A stretch of 9,115 nucleotides of DNA from Armatimonadota bacterium (GCA_020696885.1 JAJFMS010000071.1:1-9115); one strand, 5' to 3'; positions 1 through 6,292 are shown, counted from the first letter of the stretch. Made by a program: numbers and translations. The notes: generated by a model not told the origin, from the letters alone.

Positions 1-13
1 GCCCTCGGTGCTC

Positions 14-33
14 GGTCGCTCGGGGTCGCTCGG
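14..33. repeat. Tandem 10-mer, two copies
   Basis: GGTCGCTCGG occurs twice back to back (14-23 and 24-33), with an imperfect related unit before it (7-15) and the heptamer GTTCGGT just after it (37-43). The repeat lies immediately upstream of the -35 box of the first promoter. GTTCGGT is the reverse complement of the ACCGAAC unit repeated at 2871-2891, so both intergenic spaces of the + strand block share this sequence theme. Function is unknown; it may be the edge of a longer repeat outside the window. Confidence 0.6.
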
Positions 34-42
34 CCCGTTCGG

Positions 43-71
43 TTGACGGTGCGGGGCAATCGTGCTACGAT
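43..71 (+). promoter_or_regulatory. Sigma70-type promoter for the sugar/glycan gene block
   Basis: TTGACG (43-48, five of six consensus bases) and TACGAT (66-71, four of six, including the key TA and final T) are separated by the optimal 17 nt. Transcription would begin near 77-79, giving a leader of about 120 nt before the first start codon at 198. It is the only strong promoter-like pair I found for the + strand block. The call rests on sequence match only. Confidence 0.6.
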
Positions 72-82
72 TCCGCAGTTTG

Positions 83-146
83 CCCGGCCTAGCACGCGAT
101 CCAGGCCGGGTCGTTCCGGGTTTCCCCGCAGACCCGTTACCGGGTC
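83..146 (+). promoter_or_regulatory. Structured 5' leader with alternative hairpins
   Basis: Hairpin 1 pairs CCCGGCCT (83-90) with AGGCCGGG (103-110) across a 12-nt loop. Hairpin 2 pairs GACCCG (131-136) with CGGGTC (141-146) across a TTAC loop. GACCCG could instead pair with CGGGTC at 107-112, which would break hairpin 1, so the two folds exclude each other. No U-tract follows either hairpin, so neither is a convincing intrinsic terminator in the + direction. Chance pairing is common in DNA this GC-rich; a regulatory role is inference. Confidence 0.35.
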
Positions 147-197
147 CCCACACTTCCGGCTCCGTCACGGCCGGCTTCCCGCCAGGATAGGGCAGGC

Positions 198-1478
198 ATG
201 ACCCCCGAAGAGCTGGAAAGCGTCCTCGAAGCGGTTACCGAGAAGTACCAGCGATACCTCAGCCCCGGCCTGCCGAACCTGCTCAAGTTCATGGGCTTCG
301 GCACCGTCAGCCACTCCACCGACGGGATGTACCTCACGGATATCGAGGGCAACCAGTGGCTGGACTTCCTGGGCGGACTGGGCGTCTTTAGCCTGGGGCA
401 CCGGCACCCGAAGGTGGTAGCCGCCGTGCGGGAGCAGCTCGACCGGCAGCCGCTCACCATCCCGATCTTCTTCAACCAACTCCAGGCAGAGCTGGCGGAG
501 CTGCTGGCGGAGGTCCTCCCCGGGCGCCTGCAGTACTCGTTCTTCTGCTCCAGCGGCACGGAAGCGGTGGAAGGCGCCCTCAAACTCGCCCGCGTGTGCA
601 CCGGGCGGACCGAGGTGATCTCCGCCGATCACTCCTTCCACGGCAAAACGCTCGGCAGCCTTAGCGCCTCCGGCCGGGATCTGTACAAGACTCCGTTCGA
701 GCCGCTCCTGCCGGACTTCCACCAGGTGCCGTTCGGCGACCTGAAAGCGATGGACCGGGCAGTCTCCGAGCGAACCGCGGCCGTGATCCTGGAGCCGATC
801 CAGGGAGAGGGCGGCGTGGTGGTTCCGCCGGCGGATTATCTGCTGGGCGTGCGGAAGATCTGCACGGAGCGGGGGGCACTGTTCATCTCTGATGAGGTCC
901 AGACCGGCCTGGGACGCACCGGCAAGCTGTTTGCGGTGGAGCACTACGGGGTGGAGCCGGACATGGTCTGCCTGGCAAAGGCGCTGGGCGGGGGCGTGAT
1001 GCCCCTGGGCGCGTTCTGCGGCACGCCGGAAGTGTGGGAGCCGTTCCGGCAGAAGCCGTGGCTGCACACCAGCACCTTCGGCAGTCCCGGTGGCAACCCG
1101 CTGGCGTGCGCGGCGGGCATCGCGGCGATCCGCGCGATCATCGACGAGAAGCTGCCGGAGCGCGCCGCCGAGCTGGGCGAGTACTTCCTGGAACAGCTCC
1201 GGGAGGTGCAGGCGCAGTTCCCGCAGGCGATTCGCGAGGTGCGCGGCAAGGGGCTTTTGCTGGGACTCGAGTTCTTCGATGAAGACATTGCGGGCCTCAC
1301 GATCGCGGGAGTGGCCCGGCGGCGGCTGGTGGTGGCTTACTACTTGAGTAACCCAAAAGTGTTCCGGTTCGAGCCGCCGCTAATCGTGACCCGTGAACAA
1401 ATAGACCATGCGATCGCGATCTTCCGAGAATCGTTGGAGGAGACGCTGGAGCTGGTTGAAGGCGTCATGCCGGAATAG
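198..1478 (+). CDS. Class III PLP-dependent aminotransferase, putrescine/acetylornithine type
   Basis: This 426-residue protein is a fold-type I, PLP-dependent, cytosolic aminotransferase of class III. The phosphate-binding SGTEAVE lies at 119-125, FHGKTLG at 148-154, LEPIQGEGG at 198-206, the cofactor-binding Asp232 in SDEVQTGLGRTGK, and the Schiff-base lysine is Lys261 in LAKALGGGVMP. From memory it most resembles E. coli PatA (YgjG), for instance in YSFFC before SGTE and in GGNPLACAAG (298-307); that family moves the amino group of putrescine or similar omega-amines to 2-oxoglutarate. Length is normal for the family. The ATG at 198 has purine-rich AGGATAGGG-type sequence upstream. It is the first gene after the promoter at 43-71. 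Its place in a sugar cluster leaves the substrate open: polyamine, acetylornithine or another omega-amine. Family confidence is high, substrate low. Confidence 0.9.
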   Translation: MTPEELESVLEAVTEKYQRYLSPGLPNLLKFMGFGTVSHSTDGMYLTDIEGNQWLDFLGGLGVFSLGHRHPKVVAAVREQLDRQPLTIPIFFNQLQAELAELLAEVLPGRLQYSFFCSSGTEAVEGALKLARVCTGRTEVISADHSFHGKTLGSLSASGRDLYKTPFEPLLPDFHQVPFGDLKAMDRAVSERTAAVILEPIQGEGGVVVPPADYLLGVRKICTERGALFISDEVQTGLGRTGKLFAVEHYGVEPDMVCLAKALGGGVMPLGAFCGTPEVWEPFRQKPWLHTSTFGSPGGNPLACAAGIAAIRAIIDEKLPERAAELGEYFLEQLREVQAQFPQAIREVRGKGLLLGLEFFDEDIAGLTIAGVARRRLVVAYYLSNPKVFRFEPPLIVTREQIDHAIAIFRESLEETLELVEGVMPE

Positions 1479-1547
1479 GGGAGCGTGCCCTGGCGATCGC
1501 TGCAGTTCGATTGCCTCCGTGGGCCGCTCACCCGTGCGGAGCAGTCG

Positions 1548-2624
1548 ATGATTGAACGAGAGCGCCTGAATGCCCTGTTGGGCCGCTTCGCCGGGAAGCG
1601 GATACTGGTCATCGGCGATTGCATGCTGGACGAGTACATCATCGGGCGGGTCAACCGGATCTCGCCCGAGGCCCCGGTGATGGTGGTCGAGCAGGTCAAG
1701 ACCAACTATGCGGCCGGAGGCGCCAGCAACGTCGCGGTGAACATCGTAGCGCTCGGCGGGGACGCCTCCATCATCTCCATCGTGGGTGATGACCTGATGG
1801 GCGACCGTCTCCGCGAAGAGCTGGCTCGCCGGGGAGTGACCCATAGCGGCGTGGTCACCGCTACTGGCCGGCCCACTACGGTGAAGACCCGGATCGTGGC
1901 GCACAACCAGCAGGTGGTGCGCGTGGATCGCGAGGAGCGCTCCCCGATCCCCGCCGAGGTGGGCGCCCAGATTCTGGGCCGGGTGCGCGCCGAAATCGGA
2001 CAAGCCGACGCCGTGCTGATCTCCGACTACAGCAAGGGCGTGCTGACGGAAGAGTTGGTGGCGGGCGTGCTGGACCTGGCCCGCTCTCGAAACATCCCGG
2101 TCTGCGCCAACCCAAAGCCCTCCAATATCCGGCAGTATCGCGGACTCAGCCTCATCTCCCTCAACCAATCCGAGGCGGAAGCGGTCACCGGGGTCAGCCT
2201 CTCGGATCTCGGCTCGATGGATGACGCCGGTGCGCGATTGATGCACCTGTGCGCCGTCGAAGCCGCGTTCATCACCCTGGGGGGCCGGGGCCTGGCCCTC
2301 TTCGAAGCGGGGAAATCCTGGCGACACCTGCCGGTAGTGCCGCTCGAAGTCTACGATCCCTGCGGGTGTGGTGACAGCGCGATCGCAGCGGCCACGCTGG
2401 CCCGCACCGCCGGCGCGGACTGGGTGGAAGCCGCGACACTGGCCAACCTGGCTGGGAACGCCAAGGTGCGAAAGTCCGGCGTGGTGCCGGTGACCCGGCC
2501 CGAGATCGAAAACGTGTGGACGATGAGCCACTCCCGGAGCAACGGTGGCACCCCCGCCGTGCGCCCCCCCGTGGTAGAGCTCCCGGACCCCTCCGCCCCC
2601 GGCGCCTTCCGCGCCGCACACTAA
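1548..2624 (+). CDS. PfkB-family sugar kinase, heptose-7-phosphate kinase-like (HldA/HldE N-domain type)
   Basis: Predicted ribokinase/PfkB-fold kinase of 358 residues, resembling the kinase domain of HldE, which phosphorylates D-glycero-D-manno-heptose 7-phosphate at C1. Supporting motifs are GDCMLDEYIIG (23-33), NRISPEAPV (36-44), GGASNVAVNIVALGG (57-71), HNQQVVRVD (119-127) and SDYSKGVL (159-166). The catalytic Asp is Asp276 in DPCGCGD (270-276), where most relatives read DxTGAGD. DPKG of HldE appears as NPKP (188-191). There is no C-terminal nucleotidyltransferase domain, so it is a stand-alone HldA-type kinase; residues after about 327 form a Pro-rich tail. I chose ATG 1548 because GGAG lies 6 nt upstream and the family core begins soon after; an in-frame GTG at 1485 has its purine tract only 1 nt away. 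ADP-sugar kinases of the same fold are an alternative. Confidence 0.8.
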   Translation: MIERERLNALLGRFAGKRILVIGDCMLDEYIIGRVNRISPEAPVMVVEQVKTNYAAGGASNVAVNIVALGGDASIISIVGDDLMGDRLREELARRGVTHSGVVTATGRPTTVKTRIVAHNQQVVRVDREERSPIPAEVGAQILGRVRAEIGQADAVLISDYSKGVLTEELVAGVLDLARSRNIPVCANPKPSNIRQYRGLSLISLNQSEAEAVTGVSLSDLGSMDDAGARLMHLCAVEAAFITLGGRGLALFEAGKSWRHLPVVPLEVYDPCGCGDSAIAAATLARTAGADWVEAATLANLAGNAKVRKSGVVPVTRPEIENVWTMSHSRSNGGTPAVRPPVVELPDPSAPGAFRAAH

Positions 2625-2797
2625 ACCCAGGGGAAGTGCGATTTACGAAGTGCGAGTGCAGGTCGTTCACGCGCGAGGGAGGCGTTCCGAGCCCGGTAGG
2701 AGATATCTCGCAGTGGACGTACGCCGCGCGGAGGCAACTGCCGGCTCGGCATGACTACTATTTAGGCTGGACCGCATCTTCGGCGCCTGACTCCTTC

Positions 2798-2821
2798 CTG
2801 AACACCCGAACACCTGAACGC
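2798..2821. repeat. Three 8-nt tandem units CYGAACRC
   Basis: CTGAACAC, CCGAACAC and CTGAACGC follow one another without a gap. They share the GAAC core with the heptamer array at 2864-2891, suggesting a common origin by slippage or amplification. Function is unknown. Confidence 0.55.
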
Positions 2822-2863
2822 CCCTTCCCAGTTCGAACATCGCCCCCCAGCCCACCATCGCAC

Positions 2864-2891
2864 ACCCAACACCGAACACCGAACACCGAAC
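2864..2891. repeat. Heptamer tandem array, four units, abutting the isomerase start codon
   Basis: ACCCAAC is followed by three exact copies of ACCGAAC (2871-2877, 2878-2884, 2885-2891). The array ends 2 nt before the ATG at 2894, so it occupies the position where a Shine-Dalgarno sequence would normally lie and contains no GGAG/AGGA. A change in copy number would move whatever upstream element directs translation. The repeat is seen directly; any effect is inference. Confidence 0.75.
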
Positions 2892-2893
2892 CT

Positions 2894-3466
2894 ATGGATC
2901 AACTCGAGTTTTACATCAAGGACGTCGGACGGCTGCTGTCAGAGCTGCCGGTAGCCCAGTTGAAGGGGATGGTGGACCGCCTCCTCGCCGCTTATGACGA
3001 GGGCCGTCAGGTCTTCCTTCTGGGCAACGGCGGCAGCGCGTCGACCTGCTCCCACATGGTCAACGACTTCCAGAAGTGCATCTACCTTGCGGGTGGAAGG
3101 ACGTTCCGCTGTCTGTCGCTCACGGATAACGTGGCCCTGATGACCGCCTGGGCCAACGATACGTCGTACGAGCGGATCTTCGCGGAGCAGCTTCGCCCGT
3201 GGGTGCAGCCCGGTGACCTGGTGATCTGCGTCAGCGGCAGCGGCAACTCGCCCAACGTCCTGATGGCGGCGGAGCTGGCCCGGGAGATGGGTGCTTACAC
3301 CATCGGCCTGGCGGGCTACTCCGGCGGCAAGCTGGCGCCGCTGGTGGATGAAACGCTGGTGATCCCGTGCGATAACATGCAGCGCATCGAGGATCTCCAC
3401 ATGGTGGTCCTCCACATGCTCTTCTGGAGGATGCTCCAGGAAGTGGAAAGCAGGAAGCAGGGATGA
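2894..3466 (+). CDS. gmhA: SIS-domain phosphoheptose isomerase-like protein (GmhA family)
   Basis: A single SIS (sugar isomerase) domain of 190 residues, close to the 192 of E. coli GmhA, which converts sedoheptulose 7-phosphate to D-glycero-D-manno-heptose 7-phosphate. Phosphate-binding motifs are LGNGGSAS (43-50) and SGSGNSPN (114-121); the C-terminal helix carries RIEDLHMVVLH (164-174). Aligned by eye to E. coli GmhA, zinc ligands His61, Glu65, Gln172 and His180 correspond to His54, Asp58, Glu166 and His174, so two of the four are changed though still able to bind metal. The start ATG follows a heptamer repeat with no Shine-Dalgarno sequence, but it fits the family N-terminus. The stop overlaps the next start (ATGA at 3463-3466), implying translational coupling. 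The flanking kinases support a heptose role, but another phosphosugar isomerase is possible. Confidence 0.8.
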   Translation: MDQLEFYIKDVGRLLSELPVAQLKGMVDRLLAAYDEGRQVFLLGNGGSASTCSHMVNDFQKCIYLAGGRTFRCLSLTDNVALMTAWANDTSYERIFAEQLRPWVQPGDLVICVSGSGNSPNVLMAAELAREMGAYTIGLAGYSGGKLAPLVDETLVIPCDNMQRIEDLHMVVLHMLFWRMLQEVESRKQG

Positions 3467-4449
3467 TCCGCGCGTCTGCGCCGGGCCGCTGTGGCCTCGT
3501 TGGGAACCCTACAGACGGGTACGGCGGGACGGTCATCTCTTCCTCGTTGAGTGAGCGCGCGGTAGTAGAGATCACGCCGGCTCGAGACCTCCTGCTGGAG
3601 GTCTGCGGCCACCAGGAGCGGATCGAGTCGACAGCGGACCTCCGGTTGACGGACGGTTTTACGGACGTGGCGAAGGCGGTCTTCACCTTCCTTCCCAGCG
3701 CCGTCACGGAGTGGAAGTTCCACCTCCGCGCCTGGACCACGGTGCCGATCTGCGCCGGCCTCTCCGGCTCCACCACGATGTTGGTGGCGATCCTGGGCGC
3801 CACGCTGCGGATGCTGGACCTCCGGTGGACCCCCTACGAGATCGCGGAGGCGGCGCGGCACATCGAGTTCAACCTGATGAACTGCGTGTGTGGTTTCCAG
3901 GACCAATACATGGCGGTCTTCGGAGGTTTCCGCTACCTGGACTTCCGGGACAAGGAGCCGCCGGTGGAGCGGGAGCCGGTCTACGCCACCGTGGAGAATC
4001 TGGAACCGTTAGTGGGCGATTTGCCGTTAGTATTGGCGAGCACCGGCGTGCGCCGGCATTCCGGCCAGGTGCACCAGGGGTTCCGGGAGCGGTGGCTGGC
4101 CGGGGAGCCCAAAGTGGTGGACGGCTATCACCGGGCGGCGAGATTGGCCCGCGAGGGCAAGCGCGCTATCCTGGCGGAAGACTGGGCGACCGTTGGGGCG
4201 CTGATGAACGAGAACCACTCGATCCAGCGCGACCTGGGCGGCAGCGGCGAGGTGAACGAACGGCTGATCGCGGCGGCGCTGGAGGCAGGCGCCTGGGGCG
4301 CGAAGCTGGCCGGCGCGGGGAAGGGCGGCACCATCATCGCCGTTCACGAAGATCCGGCGTACCTCGAGCACAAGCTGCAGGAAGCGGACGCCGCACGCGT
4401 ATTGAGAGTACGTCCCTCCGAGGGATTGATCGTCGAGGGGCAGATCTGA
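3463..4449 (+). CDS. GHMP-family sugar kinase (HddA- or glucuronokinase-like)
   Basis: A cytosolic GHMP kinase of 328 residues with all three family motifs: motif 1 around APGRCGLVGNPTDGYGG (6-22), the ATP-binding motif 2 PICAGLSGSTTM (95-106), and motif 3 GAKLAGAGKGGTIIA (279-293). GFQDQYMAVFGG (144-155) matches the conserved segment with an acidic residue near the active site. The family includes HddA (heptose 7-phosphate 1-kinase of the GDP-heptose route), glucuronokinase, fucokinase and galactokinase. GNPTDGYGG recalls glucuronokinases, while the adjacent isomerase argues for an HddA-like role. ATG 3463 overlaps the preceding stop and has AGGAAGCAGGG upstream. The next gene begins 2 nt after this stop. 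Family certain, substrate unresolved between heptose phosphate and a uronic acid or other sugar. Confidence 0.85.
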   Translation: MIRASAPGRCGLVGNPTDGYGGTVISSSLSERAVVEITPARDLLLEVCGHQERIESTADLRLTDGFTDVAKAVFTFLPSAVTEWKFHLRAWTTVPICAGLSGSTTMLVAILGATLRMLDLRWTPYEIAEAARHIEFNLMNCVCGFQDQYMAVFGGFRYLDFRDKEPPVEREPVYATVENLEPLVGDLPLVLASTGVRRHSGQVHQGFRERWLAGEPKVVDGYHRAARLAREGKRAILAEDWATVGALMNENHSIQRDLGGSGEVNERLIAAALEAGAWGAKLAGAGKGGTIIAVHEDPAYLEHKLQEADAARVLRVRPSEGLIVEGQI

Positions 4450-4450
4450 G

Positions 4451-5227
4451 TTGTCCGAACCCATGACCGCGCTCGAGACGAACGAACCGCAGCTAAGCGT
4501 CATCATCCCGTGCTACAACGAGGAGACCCGGCTCCCGCGCTCCTTGCCGCGGATCCAGGAGTACCTCCGCGCCAGCGGCCTTAGCTACGAGATTCTGGTG
4601 GTCGACGATGGCAGCTCCGACGGCACGGTGCGCTATGTCGAGGCCGAATCCGCCCGGGATCCGTACCTTCAGCTCCTCCGCTACGGGCAGAACCACGGGA
4701 AAGGCTACGCCGTGCGGTACGGGATGCTGCGCGCGCGGGGAGCGGCCGTGCTCTTCTCCGACGCGGACCTCTCCACGCCGATCGAGGAGCTGGACAAGTT
4801 CCTTCCGAAGCTGCAGCAGGGGTTCGACGTGGTGATCGGCTCCCGCGCCCTGGCCGGGTCGCAGTTGGAAGTGCGCCAGCCATGGTGGCGGGAGCGCCTC
4901 GGCCGGCTGATGAACGTGCTCATCCGATCGCTCAGCGGGCTGAAGTTCGTAGATACCCAGTGCGGCTTCAAGCTGTTCTCCCGCCAAGCCGCTTGCGACG
5001 TCTTCTCCAACGTCACTGTCGAAACCTGGATGTTCGACGTGGAAGCGCTGGTCATCGCGATGAAGCTGGGCTATACCATCGTGGACGTGCCGGTGCGCTG
5101 GCTCAACTCGGACGAGTCGCGGGTCCACTGGAGCCACACCGCCCGCGTGCTCCGCGAGCTGTTCCATATCCGGTGGTACTGGCTAGGGCGCCGGCCTAAC
5201 CGCGAGAGCGCGACCGTTGCTCAGTAG
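4451..5227 (+). CDS. Family 2 glycosyltransferase, dolichyl/polyprenyl-phosphate glucosyltransferase-like
   Basis: A GT-A fold, family 2 glycosyltransferase of 258 residues. SVIIPCYNEE (16-25) starts the nucleotide-binding fold, DDGSSDGT is at 52-59, the metal-binding DAD at 104-106 within FSDADLSTPIEEL, GSRAL at 130-134, and TQCGFKLFSR at 169-178. The DADLSTP and QCGFKLF signature is typical of the Alg5/dolichyl-phosphate beta-glucosyltransferase branch, which moves a sugar from a nucleotide donor to a polyprenyl phosphate at the inner face of the membrane. No transmembrane helix is obvious, so it is probably peripheral. I kept the TTG at 4451 because GAGGGG (4435-4440) lies 10 nt upstream; the in-frame ATG at 4463 has poorer support, and either start leaves the domain whole. 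It follows the GHMP kinase by 1 nt and is almost certainly co-transcribed. Confidence 0.88.
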   Translation: MSEPMTALETNEPQLSVIIPCYNEETRLPRSLPRIQEYLRASGLSYEILVVDDGSSDGTVRYVEAESARDPYLQLLRYGQNHGKGYAVRYGMLRARGAAVLFSDADLSTPIEELDKFLPKLQQGFDVVIGSRALAGSQLEVRQPWWRERLGRLMNVLIRSLSGLKFVDTQCGFKLFSRQAACDVFSNVTVETWMFDVEALVIAMKLGYTIVDVPVRWLNSDESRVHWSHTARVLRELFHIRWYWLGRRPNRESATVAQ

Positions 5228-5242
5228 CCGCTTGGCACCGCG

Positions 5243-6040
5243 ATGAACCCCGAAGAATACGCGCGGATGCACGCGCTCGAGGACTGGTACTGGTGGTTCG
5301 TCGCTCGGCGCGACGCCGCGGCCCGCATGCTCCTCGACCACGCCCCGCCGGAACGGCCGCTCCGCATCCTGGACGCCGGCTGTGGCACCGGCGGGATGAT
5401 GGACCTCTACCGCACCTGGCCCGATCCCGAGGTGACCGGCGACGACTTCTCCCCGGATGCGCTACGGTTCAGCCACGGACGCGGCCATCACCGCCTGGTG
5501 GGCGGAGATCTGACGCTCCTGCCGTTCCGGACCGGCTCGTTCGACGTCGTCTCGGCCCTGGACGTGATCGAGCACGTGGAACAGGACGCGCGAGCCGTCT
5601 CCGAGATCGCGCGGGTGCTCCGCCCCGGCGGGATCCTCGTCGCCACCGTGCCCGCCTACCAGTTCCTCTGGGGCCCGCACGACGAAGCGCTGCACCATAT
5701 GCGGCGCTACACCGCGGGCCAGTTCAACCGAGTGATCCACGACTCTGGCCTGCGTGTGGAGAAGAGCACCTACCTCCTGACCGCGCTATTCCCCCTCGCG
5801 GCGGCGGCCCGGCTGCTGGGCCGCAAGCGCAAGCCGGAAGACGCCGCCGCGGCACTTCCGAAGGTGCCGCCGGCCGTGAACCGGGCGCTCATCGGCTTCC
5901 AGGCCGCAGAGCTCCAGTTGGCCCGCCTGGCCCCGCTGCCGTTCGGCCTGACGGTGATGGCGGTGGCCCGGAAGCCGGTCCCCGCGCGGCTGCCGCTAAG
6001 CTCCGTCGAAGAAGGTGTGCCGGCGCTAGCGCGGCGATGA
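5243..6040 (+). CDS. Class I SAM-dependent methyltransferase
   Basis: A Rossmann-fold methyltransferase of 265 residues. Motif I, ILDAGCGTGG (42-51), binds S-adenosylmethionine; GDDFSPDAL (66-74) follows strand 2; FDVVSALDVIEHV (100-112) is the usual motif II/post-I region; RVLRPGGILVATVP (124-137) is motif III. The aromatic N-terminus (EDWYWWFVARRD, 13-24) and the C-terminal hydrophobic stretch 178-192 are features I associate with methyltransferases linked to glycosyltransferases. Substrate unknown; position directly after the polyprenyl-sugar transferase suggests a glycan or glycolipid, possibly capping a chain. ATG 5243 lies 15 nt after the preceding stop with only a weak ribosome-binding site. 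It is the last gene of the + strand block. Confidence 0.88.
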   Translation: MNPEEYARMHALEDWYWWFVARRDAAARMLLDHAPPERPLRILDAGCGTGGMMDLYRTWPDPEVTGDDFSPDALRFSHGRGHHRLVGGDLTLLPFRTGSFDVVSALDVIEHVEQDARAVSEIARVLRPGGILVATVPAYQFLWGPHDEALHHMRRYTAGQFNRVIHDSGLRVEKSTYLLTALFPLAAAARLLGRKRKPEDAAAALPKVPPAVNRALIGFQAAELQLARLAPLPFGLTVMAVARKPVPARLPLSSVEEGVPALARR

Positions 6041-6090
6041 TCGAAGCGCGGGACACGGAACCCCGGCGCGAGGTACCTGCAGCTTAGCTT

Positions 6091-6190
6091 GTCATGCTGG
6101 CGCGCAGCGAAGGATCTTGCCCTGCCCGTACGCCCGTTCCGGAAGCCACCACGCACCGTTCCGGGATCCTTCGCTGCGCTCCAGGATGAC
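6091..6190. repeat. Long imperfect inverted repeat, REP/MITE-like palindrome
   Basis: The left arm (6091-6116) and right arm (6165-6190) are 26 nt long and complementary at 24 positions; both contain GCGCAGCGAAGGATC or its complement. The 48-nt loop includes two direct copies of CCGTTCCGG (6134-6142, 6156-6164). Palindromes of the form TCATCCTGAGCGCAGCGAAGGATC are, from memory, dispersed between genes in several GC-rich phyla. It sits between convergent genes and could fold as RNA from either strand, but no T-tract follows, so a terminator role is uncertain. Confidence 0.75.
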
Positions 6191-6244
6191 CGGGTGCGAA
6201 AGCGGAGGCGTACGGATCATCCACACCACCACAAGTACATAGAA

Positions 6245-6272
6245 ACGGGGCCCGGGTCAATCCGGGCCCCGT
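6245..6272 (-). terminator. Intrinsic terminator of the csbD gene, possibly bidirectional
   Basis: ACGGGGCCCGG (6245-6255) is perfectly complementary to CCGGGCCCCGT (6262-6272), giving an 11-bp stem and a 6-nt loop. Read on the - strand the hairpin starts 20 nt after the csbD stop and is followed by TTTCTAT, a short T-rich tail. On the + strand the following sequence is CCTTGAAC, so termination of the opposing block would be weaker. Confidence 0.75.
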
Positions 6273-6292
6273 CCTTGAACTTCTAGCGAAGG

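Larger units (their letters stand above)
2625..2893. other. Repeat-rich intergenic space before the isomerase gene
   Basis: This 269-nt gap is unusual in an otherwise compact block. GAAGTGCGA occurs twice (2633-2641, 2647-2655), followed by two clusters of short tandem repeats listed separately. TACTAT at 2756-2761 could be a -10 element, but no convincing -35 box stands 16-18 nt before it, so a separate promoter for the isomerase gene is possible but unproven. I see no intrinsic terminator with a T-tract. The isomerase frame stays open across the gap, but the translation has low complexity and matches nothing I recognise. Confidence 0.5.

Noticed and set aside
165..1067. 300-codon open frame on the - strand opposite the aminotransferase
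   Set aside because: No domain or plausible ribosome-binding site; it is the antisense shadow of a well-supported aminotransferase.
1485..1547. GTG at 1485 as the PfkB kinase start
   Set aside because: Its purine tract is only 1 nt away, and the added 21 residues match nothing; ATG 1548 has GGAG at good spacing.
1380..2621. 413-codon open frame on the - strand opposite the PfkB kinase
   Set aside because: Its translation is His/Gly/Ala-rich with no recognisable motif, and the + strand frame here has clear PfkB motifs. Long antisense frames are expected in GC-rich genes.
2756..2761. TACTAT as a -10 box for a separate isomerase promoter
   Set aside because: No acceptable -35 hexamer at 16-18 nt and no exact extended -10 spacing; mentioned only in the intergenic description.
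2864..2891. Heptamer array considered as a CRISPR remnant
   Set aside because: Units are 7 nt with no spacers and there are no cas genes, so it is a simple tandem repeat.
2516..2893. In-frame upstream extension of the isomerase gene
   Set aside because: The frame is open, but it overlaps the end of the kinase gene, its translation across tandem repeats is low complexity, and GmhA proteins begin at about the ATG at 2894.
5293..6087. 264-codon alternative + strand frame over the methyltransferase
   Set aside because: Arg/Pro/Gly-rich translation without motifs; the overlapping frame has full SAM-methyltransferase motifs.
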